From Sutterella sp. (GTDB taxonomy: Bacteria > Pseudomonadota > Gammaproteobacteria > Burkholderiales > Burkholderiaceae_F), in assembly GCA_019418605.1 (NCBI GenBank), contig DYBN01000052.1, forward strand, positions 1 through 12,865: a DNA stretch of 12,865 nucleotides, written 5' to 3'. Numbering within the stretch: position 1 is the stretch's first letter; each line of letters starts with the position of its first letter. Positions 1-7,682 of this stretch are shown here, piece by piece. A program made the translations under genes and the position numbers. Below the pieces are notes generated by a model that did no database searches, was not told the origin of the DNA, and was given only the letters and a program-made list of their open reading frames with translations.

Positions 1-10
1 AGCTTCAGCC

Positions 11-35
11 GCGTGCAATCTGAACGATTGCACGC
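11..35. terminator. Perfect 10-bp stem-loop, possible terminator of a gene to the left
   Basis: The arms GCGTGCAATC (11-20) and GATTGCACGC (26-35) are exact reverse complements around a five-base loop, TGAAC, and are followed by only three T residues. It may be a weak intrinsic terminator for a gene ending left of the window, or an operator. The short T-run makes the terminator reading uncertain. The rest of 1-255 shows no convincing gene: the reading frame that continues the flavoprotein upstream to position 13 has no ribosome binding site and would bury its signal peptide. Confidence 0.4.
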
Positions 36-255
36 TTTCCGAGGAATTTCAGGGCGTCAAACCGGTTTCGCTAAACTGTTGCAGTTGCAAGGAATTTTAG
101 ATTTCGGTACACAAAATCCCGCCTCAATTTGGGCTGTAGCAAGGAGATTGGGGAGGGAATTCAAGTTCATCCAATCAACTTTGCGCAGGGGCGGCGCAGG
201 CACGGCGCGTGCTTGCAGTCGCCGGACTCTGCGCGGATCCCCAAGGAGATCTGCG

Positions 256-1749
256 ATGCTCGAAATGAATCGCCGCTCAATGCTTCTGACGCTTGGCTCC
301 CTGCCGGCTGCCGGCCTTTCCGGCGCAGCCTGCGCCTCGCAGAAGCCTGCTTTGCCAGCCAAGTGGGACCTGACCCGGGACGTCGTCATCATTGGGAGCG
401 GCTTGGCCGGCATGTCGGCCGCGGCAGAGGCCTGCGCGGCCAAAGCGTCCGTCGTCGTACTCGAGAAGATGCGCGCCGCGGGCGGCAATTCCGCCATCTC
501 GGGCGGCGGCTATGCATGCTGGACGGACAATCTGCATTTGCGCGAGAAGTACAAGCTCGGCGACGATTCGGCCGATCTTCACTACAACGACACGCTCAAG
601 GGCGGCGACTTCTACAACATCCCCGAACTTGTCCGAGTGCTCGTTGATCAGGCGCCGGACGGCATGAACTGGATGCTCGAAGAAGGCGGCTTGAAGCTCA
701 ATAACGGACTTGGCCGCGTCGGCGGGCATTCCGCCTATCGAGATCACATGGCCACGGGCGCGCGCTACCTTCAGGCGGTTGAAGCCATTGCCCGAAAGAA
801 CGGCTTCAAGGACGCGGATCTGCTCAAGAACCACGAAGCCGTGCGGCTTTGGAAGGATCCTGAAACGGGCCGGATCGTCGGCCTTGAAGTGAAGGCGCGC
901 GGGCAGATCAAGAACATCCGGGCGCTCAAAGGCGTTGTCGTTGCCGCGGGCGGCTATGCGCGGGACGTCGCATTCCGCATGCGCTACGTGCCGACGCTTT
1001 CGGCGGCGTACAACTCGACCAATCAGCCGGGCGCGACGGGTGATACGCTCGAGATGGTGCTCGAAGCAGGAGCCGATGCGCTTCATCTGGCTTTCATTCA
1101 GCTCTTTCCGACGGCCGAGCCCGCGAAAGGCATGATCGACCGCCCGGCGCTCTTTCCCATCCAGTTCCCTGGGTTCGGCGCAATCTATGTTTCGCAGAAA
1201 GGAGAGCGCTTCGTCTCGGAACTCGAGCGCCGCGACGTCGTCTCGCAGGCCGAAATCGCAACCGGCGGCAAGCAGACCTGGTGCGTCTTCAACAAAGCCG
1301 TCTTCTCCAACCTCACCGATCAGGCCGAGATCGATAAATTCGTCGCTTCGGGCCGCGTCATGCAGGGCGAAACGATCGAAGCGCTCGCTGAAGCGATGAA
1401 GGTGCCGGCAAAGACGCTGCGCGAGTCTGTTGAGAAGCACAACAAGGCGATTGATGAGAAGAAGGACGCGCAGTTCGGCAAGCCGATCACCGATGCCATG
1501 AAGCCGATGACGGAAGGGCCGTACTACGCCGTTGCGCAGTGGCCGAGCGTGCACCATTGCCAGGGCGGCGTGCGGATCAACACGAAGGCGCAGGTGATCG
1601 ACGTTCGAGGCAATCCCATGGCCGGCCTCTACGCCGCCGGTGAATTTGCGGGCGGCGTTCACGGCAACAACCGCTTGGGCGGCAACGCCATTGCCGAGGC
1701 GATTGTCTTCGGGCGTATTGCAGGCAAGTCCGCGGCGAAGGCAGGTTAA
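256..1749 (+). CDS. Tat-exported FAD-dependent fumarate-reductase-like flavoprotein (flavocytochrome c flavin domain family)
   Basis: A 497-residue flavoprotein of the family that includes the soluble periplasmic fumarate reductase Fcc3 and urocanate reductase. The start at 256 is chosen because AAGGAG (243-248) lies 7 bases upstream and the protein then opens with a twin-arginine signal: Arg6-Arg7-Ser-Met-Leu-Leu, a hydrophobic stretch, and a likely cut after Ala27 (motif Ala-Cys-Ala). The FAD-binding Rossmann motif GSGLAG is at 47-52. The active-site set is mostly present: ERRD with Arg326 (equivalent of Fcc3 Arg402), HHCQGG at 433-438 (His504 region) and HGNNRLGGNA with Arg473 (Arg544). 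The fourth, substrate-binding histidine (His365 in Fcc3, within QAHP) is replaced by Phe284 in QLFP, so the substrate is probably not fumarate. There is no haem domain and no FMN-binding domain, so electrons must come from a separate partner, not seen here. It stands alone on the + strand with no clear terminator after it. Confidence 0.9.
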   Translation: MLEMNRRSMLLTLGSLPAAGLSGAACASQKPALPAKWDLTRDVVIIGSGLAGMSAAAEACAAKASVVVLEKMRAAGGNSAISGGGYACWTDNLHLREKYKLGDDSADLHYNDTLKGGDFYNIPELVRVLVDQAPDGMNWMLEEGGLKLNNGLGRVGGHSAYRDHMATGARYLQAVEAIARKNGFKDADLLKNHEAVRLWKDPETGRIVGLEVKARGQIKNIRALKGVVVAAGGYARDVAFRMRYVPTLSAAYNSTNQPGATGDTLEMVLEAGADALHLAFIQLFPTAEPAKGMIDRPALFPIQFPGFGAIYVSQKGERFVSELERRDVVSQAEIATGGKQTWCVFNKAVFSNLTDQAEIDKFVASGRVMQGETIEALAEAMKVPAKTLRESVEKHNKAIDEKKDAQFGKPITDAMKPMTEGPYYAVAQWPSVHHCQGGVRINTKAQVIDVRGNPMAGLYAAGEFAGGVHGNNRLGGNAIAEAIVFGRIAGKSAAKAG

Positions 1750-1815
1750 GTTCACGCATCAAGCGCGCAACAAGCCTCTTCAAAATCCGCGTAAAAAAAG
1801 GTGAAACATCGACAA

Positions 1816-1835
1816 TTTGGGATTACGATCCCAAA
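1816..1835. promoter_or_regulatory. Operator-like palindrome 1
   Basis: Perfect palindrome with arms TTTGGGAT (1816-1823) and ATCCCAAA (1828-1835) around TACG. It lies 92 bases upstream of the GTG start of the ATPase gene. A symmetric site of this size suits a dimeric DNA-binding protein. The role as an operator is inferred from symmetry, repetition and position only. Confidence 0.5.
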
Positions 1836-1846
1836 AAAGTTAAACA

Positions 1847-1868
1847 TTTTGGGATTACGATGCCAAAA
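1847..1868. promoter_or_regulatory. Operator-like palindrome 2 (near copy of palindrome 1)
   Basis: Arms TTTTGGGAT (1847-1855) and ATGCCAAAA (1860-1868) around the same TACG centre, with one mismatch between the arms. The core differs from palindrome 1 at a single base. The two centres are 32 bases apart, close to three helical turns, so proteins bound at both would face the same side of the DNA. Confidence 0.5.
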
Positions 1869-1874
1869 ACGCCG

Positions 1875-1907
1875 ATGTTTCCCTATATCCCGAGGTAGCT
1901 CGAGAGC
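1875..1907 (+). other. Apparent original N-terminus of the DUF4143 ATPase, cut off by an in-frame TAG
   Basis: The ATG at 1875 is in the same frame as the ATPase. It reads Met-Phe-Pro-Tyr-Ile-Pro-Arg, then TAG (1896-1898), then Leu-Glu-Ser, and runs straight into the GTG used as the present start at 1908. Family members typically begin with a short segment resembling Ile-Pro-Arg-Tyr-Leu-Glu about 20-25 residues before the P-loop, so the TAG sits exactly where a Tyr codon is expected. This suggests a one-base nonsense mutation (TAT or TAC to TAG), or a sequencing error. No good ribosome binding site precedes 1875. Confidence 0.6.
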
Positions 1908-2999
1908 GTGCTTTTGTCTCCCGGTCCGGCCGGCCGAGTCAAAATCGTTCTTGGGCCGAGGCTCGTTGGCAAAACAGAGCTGCTCGCCCGACTCGTTGCG
2001 GGAAAAAAGCACCTGATTCTCACCGGAGCCGACGACAACGATCTGGCGCTGCTCTCCGATTCGAAGTCCTCACGCAAGCTCGCCCAGGACTTTCCCTGCA
2101 TCATCATCGACGAAGCGCAATTGGTCCCCGGTATCGGCCGTGTTCTCGAGCGCATGGCTGACGCCGGACGAGCCGACATCCTTGTCGCGGGCTCAAGAGC
2201 GCTGGACCTTGCCGGGGACGTTGGGGAGCCGGTCGCCGCTCGCTTTGATACGTTCAACCTGCGGCCTTTTTCGCTCGCGGAGCTCGCCGCGAACACGTCC
2301 TGGATCGAGGTCAAGCGGCAAATTCAAGAGCGCATGATTTACGGCTGTCTTCCCGCCGTCGTCAATGACCCGCGGCATGCGCAGCAGTATCTGATGGATG
2401 TCGCCGACGCCGTCCTCTACAAGGACGTCTTTTGTCTTGCCCAAATGCGCAAGCCCGCGCAGCTCACAAAGCTCGTGAGATACCTTGCGGCAAAGGCGGG
2501 CTCGGTGGTGAGGTACGGGTCAATGGCTGGCGACCTTGGCATTGAAAACAAGACCATCGAGCGCTATGTAAAAGCGCTTGAAGCCTGCTTTGTCATCAAG
2601 GTCGTGCCGTCGCTCTCGCGCAATCCGACCACGGAGATCAAGCTTGGCAAAAAGATCTATTTCTACGACAACGGCATTCGAAACGCCGTCATCCGAAACT
2701 TCTCTCCGCTGCCCGTGAGGACTGATACCGCCGCACTTTGGGAGAACTTGTTCTTGACGGAACGCGTAAAGCACCACGCCTTTTTGTGCGACGGCGCCGA
2801 GATCTACTTCTGGCGCACGCGCACGCAGCACGAAGTTGATTTTCTGGAAGTCCTCAACGGCCGCGTTTCGGCCTTTGACTGCACGGTCGATCCAAAAAGA
2901 AAAACGACGTCGATTCGAGCCTTTGAGCGCGCCTATCCCGACACGAAGGTTGTCGCGGCTTCGCCTGACAATATCGACGCCGTCAGCTGCAAGGCCTGA
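1908..2999 (+). CDS. AAA ATPase with C-terminal DUF4143 domain (amber codon just upstream)
   Basis: A 363-residue protein from GTG 1908; GAGG at 1892-1895 is a weak, distant ribosome binding site. The ATPase core has Walker A GPRLVGKT (16-23), Walker B CIIIDE (64-69) and a sensor-like strand ending AGSRA (94-98). A helix-turn-helix-like segment around residues 195-230 is followed by the C-terminal DUF4143 domain with the signature FWRTRTQHEVDF (301-312). DUF4143 has, as I recall, a PD-(D/E)XK nuclease-like fold. The acidic residues Glu309 and Asp311 are present, but the following strand reads Asp324-Cys-Thr326 where Glu-x-Lys would be expected, so catalysis looks lost. Members are widespread in gut bacteria, often as scattered single genes of unknown role. 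The start lies after an in-frame TAG at 1896, so the protein is either slightly N-terminally shortened (reinitiation) or from a decaying gene; the rest of the frame is intact. It stands alone, convergent with dciA. Confidence 0.82.
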   Translation: MLLSPGPAGRVKIVLGPRLVGKTELLARLVAGKKHLILTGADDNDLALLSDSKSSRKLAQDFPCIIIDEAQLVPGIGRVLERMADAGRADILVAGSRALDLAGDVGEPVAARFDTFNLRPFSLAELAANTSWIEVKRQIQERMIYGCLPAVVNDPRHAQQYLMDVADAVLYKDVFCLAQMRKPAQLTKLVRYLAAKAGSVVRYGSMAGDLGIENKTIERYVKALEACFVIKVVPSLSRNPTTEIKLGKKIYFYDNGIRNAVIRNFSPLPVRTDTAALWENLFLTERVKHHAFLCDGAEIYFWRTRTQHEVDFLEVLNGRVSAFDCTVDPKRKTTSIRAFERAYPDTKVVAASPDNIDAVSCKA

Positions 3000-3053
3000 G
3001 GGCCCGTCAAAGACTTGCCCAAAGGCTCTCCAAAAGAGCGGCGTCCTGGCGCC

Positions 3054-3545
3054 TTACGCCTTCTTGCGGCTTTGGCCTGAAGAGGCAAGAGAAAGTAGCG
3101 CGTCCTTTAACGGCGACGCGTCAAGCCCGCCTGCGGCTGCGGCAAGTTTTCTGCAGCTTTCTTCCGAGAGCTGCCGCTCCTTGCCCAGGGCCTCGTTTTT
3201 TCTTAATTCAATCTCTTCACCAACCGGGCGAATGACGATCTCAACGGGCTCAAAGTAGCCCGCGCGCGCAATGAGCTCGCTCACCCGCGGCAGCACCTGG
3301 CGCAGCTTGCTTTTTTGCAGCGCCGTGCGCACAAAGAGACAAATCTTGCCGTCGCGGCGGCGTACGTTGCCAAGCTTTGAGAAATCCACGCCCAAGGGGA
3401 TACTTTTTAGGGCCGGCGCGATGGCCCGCGAAATGCGGCGCGCGTCCTTGAGCGCCTCGGCAATCGAGGCTTCCTGCGTGCCGTCAAAGGTAATCTGCGC
3501 AAAGGAGCGGGGAGTGTAGCGGCGAAGTCTGATCTCTTCGGTCAT
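3054..3545 (-). CDS. DciA-like (DUF721) protein
   Basis: A 163-residue protein starting at the ATG complementary to 3543-3545. I recognise the DUF721/DciA pattern from its size, from a compact N-terminal region with the segment IPLGVDFSKL (49-58) followed by a β-strand-like CLFVRTA, then LRQVLPRVSELI, and from its position divergent from secA, where Burkholderiales carry such a gene. DciA proteins load the replicative helicase DnaB at origins in bacteria lacking DnaC. The charged, Ala/Lys-rich C-terminal tail (about 115-163) is probably disordered. The same frame stays open on the minus strand up to 3842, but that extension crosses the divergent gene and has no start signal. No clear ribosome binding site is seen upstream, and a minus-strand hairpin with a T-run (3573-3597) lies only 28 bases before the start. 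Assignment rests on pattern and context, so it is moderately certain. Confidence 0.7.
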   Translation of the reverse strand: MTEEIRLRRYTPRSFAQITFDGTQEASIAEALKDARRISRAIAPALKSIPLGVDFSKLGNVRRRDGKICLFVRTALQKSKLRQVLPRVSELIARAGYFEPVEIVIRPVGEEIELRKNEALGKERQLSEESCRKLAAAAGGLDASPLKDALLSLASSGQSRKKA

Positions 3546-3572
3546 CGGACGGCAGGCAAAATCAAAATAGGG

Positions 3573-3597
3573 AAAAAAAAGGGCGGCGGGCAGCCGC
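3573..3597 (-). terminator. Intrinsic-terminator-like hairpin on the minus strand just upstream of dciA
   Basis: Read on the minus strand: stem GCGGC, loop TGCCC, stem GCCGC, then CC and eight T residues (complement of A 3573-3580). It would stop minus-strand transcription arriving from the right, only 28 bases before the dciA start. It may be a leftover terminator of a lost gene, or an attenuator. Confidence 0.5.
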
Positions 3598-3643
3598 AAA
3601 AAAGCAGGCAGCCAAGGCCCGCGCGGGAAGCGCTCGTCAGACC

Positions 3644-4192
3644 TTGAACCCGCACGGGTTCTTTCTCGTAAAGCATACCGCGGGATGCTCCGGCTTAAAG
3701 TGCCCCGGCTGCCTCGTTCTCGACGAGCAGCTCCCGGGCCTTCAAGGATCGCAGCTGCAGCAGATGCTTGAAGAAATGGGCGCGGGGATGCCCGTGATTT
3801 TTCTGACGGCCTACGCAAGCGTTGACTTGACGATCGGCGCATTTCGGCGCGGGGCGTGCGACTTTTTAACCAAGCCCGTTGATCCGGCGCAGCTCTCGCA
3901 AGCCCTTGAAAAAGCCGCGGCGGCCGAGGAGCGAAGGCGTCTGGTGCGCATGAAGGAAAGCCCCGAGGGGCGCTACGCGCTTTTGACCGAGCGCGAAAAG
4001 GAGCTCGCGCCCCTTGTGGCGCAGGCGCTCACAAGCGCCGCGATCGGCGAGAGGCTCTCGCGCAGCCCCCGCACGATCGAGCGGCACCGCGCCGAGATTT
4101 TTAAAAAGCTCGGCCTTCGCACGCCCGCAGAGTTGAAAAGCTTTCTCGCCCGGCTTGCAGACGAAAGAGAGCGCGCCGCGCGGCATCTGTAA
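3644..4192 (+). CDS. FixJ/TtrR-type response regulator with truncated receiver domain (probable pseudogene)
   Basis: A 182-residue frame beginning at TTG 3644, with no good ribosome binding site. The remaining receiver shows the phosphoacceptor strand CLVLDEQLPG (Asp at residue 27), the conserved Thr in FLTAY and the Lys in FLTKP. A linker of about 30 residues follows, then a LuxR-type helix-turn-helix (residues about 115-175) with the usual LTERE start and RTIERHRAEIFKKL recognition helix. The first β-strand with the acidic pair that binds Mg2+, and most of helix 1, are missing: none of the three frames upstream to 3546 encodes them, and the segment after the putative second strand is also shortened. 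Without the acidic pair, phosphorylation is unlikely. No sensor kinase lies nearby. It could be a non-functional remnant or a constitutive DNA-binding protein. Target genes are unknown; resemblance to TtrR (tetrathionate respiration) is only general. Confidence 0.7.
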   Translation: MNPHGFFLVKHTAGCSGLKCPGCLVLDEQLPGLQGSQLQQMLEEMGAGMPVIFLTAYASVDLTIGAFRRGACDFLTKPVDPAQLSQALEKAAAAEERRRLVRMKESPEGRYALLTEREKELAPLVAQALTSAAIGERLSRSPRTIERHRAEIFKKLGLRTPAELKSFLARLADERERAARHL

Positions 4193-4199
4193 CAGCGCG

Positions 4200-4219
4200 T
4201 TGCGCCGCAGGCGGCGCAA
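4200..4219. promoter_or_regulatory. Perfect 9-bp inverted repeat upstream of the secA-side -10 box
   Basis: TTGCGCCGC (4200-4208) and GCGGCGCAA (4211-4219) are exact reverse complements separated by AG. There is no T-run on either strand at the right distance, so it is a poor terminator. It begins 8 bases after the stop codon of the regulator remnant and covers the -35 zone of the TATAAT at 4233, where an operator could sit. Confidence 0.4.
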
Positions 4220-4232
4220 AATGGCGCTCGTT

Positions 4233-4238
4233 TATAAT
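4233..4238 (+). promoter_or_regulatory. Candidate -10 box (TATAAT) for the secA transcript
   Basis: A perfect TATAAT in GC-rich DNA, 263 bases before secA. No acceptable -35 hexamer is found 16-18 bases upstream and there is no extended -10 TG. If used, it gives a leader of about 250 nucleotides containing an intrinsic terminator. Confidence 0.4.
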
Positions 4239-4282
4239 GCACTGCCCGCGGATAAGCCGCTCCTATTTTTGCGGGGAGGGGG

Positions 4283-4471
4283 ATGCCGCGCGCATTTTTG
4301 CGCCTTCGCGCCCTTGTTCGTCCCTGTCCGCCCATCTTTGAAGAATTTTTCGGCCGGGACTGCCGCGCCCGCCTTCGTGCGGCTCCTCTGTTTGGAGGGC
4401 CGGGTAGAAGGCGGGGCGTTTTTGCGCCTTCTTTTTTGTGCGTCTGCCATAAGGGGGCGGGCCTTGTTTGA
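4283..4471 (+). other. Possible leader reading frame upstream of secA
   Basis: A 62-codon frame starting at ATG 4283 directly after the purine-rich run GGGGAGGGGG (4273-4282), ending 24 bases before secA. It runs through the terminator hairpin at 4406-4437, so translating ribosomes would prevent that hairpin from forming. The product is basic and rich in Arg, Pro and Phe, has no clear signal peptide, and shows no SecM-like arrest motif that I recognise. High GC makes chance open frames common, so the coding call is weak. Confidence 0.2.
4406..4437 (+). terminator. Intrinsic terminator/attenuator within the secA leader
   Basis: Stem AGAAGGCG (4406-4413), an 11-base loop, stem CGCCTTCT (4425-4432), then further T residues to 4437. 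It lies between the TATAAT at 4233 and secA at 4496, with no recognised gene for it to end. It would therefore act as an attenuator of secA, or as the 3' end of a small RNA of about 190 nucleotides. Between 4193 and 4495 I see only this, the -10 box, the palindrome and the possible leader frame. Confidence 0.55.
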
Positions 4472-4495
4472 CGGGGTGCTTTGAGTAATTGACCT

Positions 4496-7177
<2,682 letters not shown>

Positions 7178-7220
7178 TCCTTCCTCAAAGGCCGCTTCCT
7201 AAAACACGGAAGGCAAAAAG

Positions 7221-7298
7221 AGCACCGGCCGGGCGCTTTTGAAAGCTCCGCAGTTTTTCACCGCGGACTTCAATCGGCGCCGGCGCGGTGCTTTTTTT
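7221..7298 (+). terminator. Branched intrinsic terminator after secA
   Basis: Outer arms AGCACCG (7221-7227) and CGGTGCT (7286-7292) are exact complements, extended inward by GCCGG pairing across a bulge, and followed by seven T residues (7292-7298). Inside the long loop a second small stem, TCCGC (7247-7251) with GCGGA (7263-7267), can form. The T-run and position 44 bases after the secA stop support termination of secA. Confidence 0.7.
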
Positions 7299-7418
7299 GC
7301 GCTTTGGGCCTTCCGGCCGTCTCAGTGAGTCGCCCGCCTTTCTTCTGCCAACGGGGCGCAACGGGGGCGAAAAGAAAGCAGCGTTGAGCCTCGGCAAGGC
7401 CCGCACGCCCGCGGGCTC

Positions 7419-7424
7419 TATAAT
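7419..7424 (+). promoter_or_regulatory. Candidate -10 box (TATAAT) for argJ
   Basis: A perfect TATAAT 259 bases before argJ with no matching -35 at normal spacing; TTGAGC at 7384 is too far away (29 bases). If used, the argJ mRNA has a leader of about 250 nucleotides. In 7299-7682 I see this box, a GC palindrome (7459-7468) and the hairpins at 7596-7644, but no gene. Confidence 0.4.
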
Positions 7425-7595
7425 CGGCCCGAAAGTCAAAGGCCTCAAAAAAGAGCCGGGCGGCCGCCTTTTGCCCGCGCGGGGCAGTATTTTGCGCACT
7501 GGGATGAAGGCAAAAAGACTAACCTTTTGCGCGCCGCCCTTTGACTGAGGCGTTGTCCACGCGCCTTGTTTTTGCATTTTCATCCTTTTCTTTTC

Positions 7596-7644
7596 GCGTG
7601 AAAGAGGCGCATCTTTCAAGAGTAAAGAGCGGCGCCTTTCGCGC
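7596..7644 (+). promoter_or_regulatory. Mutually exclusive hairpins in the argJ leader
   Basis: Two stems compete for the same bases. The short one pairs TGAAAG (7599-7604) with CTTTCA (7613-7618). The long one pairs 7596-7610 with 7632-7644 (GCG, a T-G pair, GAAAG, a two-base bulge, GCGC). The long stem ends 23 bases before the ribosome binding site at 7668. Such switching pairs are typical of leader control, but this could be chance in GC-rich DNA. Confidence 0.35.
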
Positions 7645-7682
7645 AGGCCTTTTCCAACACGGACACCAAGGAGATTTGTGCA

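Larger units (their letters stand above)
1803..1881. repeat. Nested inverted repeats upstream of the DUF4143 ATPase
   Basis: The outer arms GAAACATCG (1803-1811) and CGATGTTTC (1873-1881) are exact reverse complements and enclose two further palindromes (1816-1835 and 1847-1868). The right outer arm contains the ATG at 1875 that looks like the ancestral start of the downstream ATPase, so a folded transcript would hide that start. The stretch is AT-rich compared with its surroundings. Confidence 0.7.

Noticed and set aside
13..255. N-terminal extension of the flavoprotein frame up to position 13
   Set aside because: It would place 81 residues ahead of the twin-arginine signal and has no ribosome binding site, whereas 256 has AAGGAG at good spacing.
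277..1755. Long minus-strand open frame opposite the flavoprotein
   Set aside because: Antisense shadow of a GC-rich coding gene with low-complexity His/Arg/Val composition and no recognisable motifs.
3546..3842. N-terminal extension of dciA on the minus strand
   Set aside because: It crosses the divergent regulator gene and a terminator-like hairpin, has no start signal, and the normal DUF721 size is reached from 3545.
7459..7468. GGCGGCCGCC palindrome in the argJ leader
   Set aside because: A 10-base self-complementary GC string is expected by chance at this composition, and it cannot fold with a usable loop.
7288..7548. Possible small protein between secA and argJ
   Set aside because: It begins inside the secA terminator, has no ribosome binding site and the product is low-complexity Gly/Pro/Arg.
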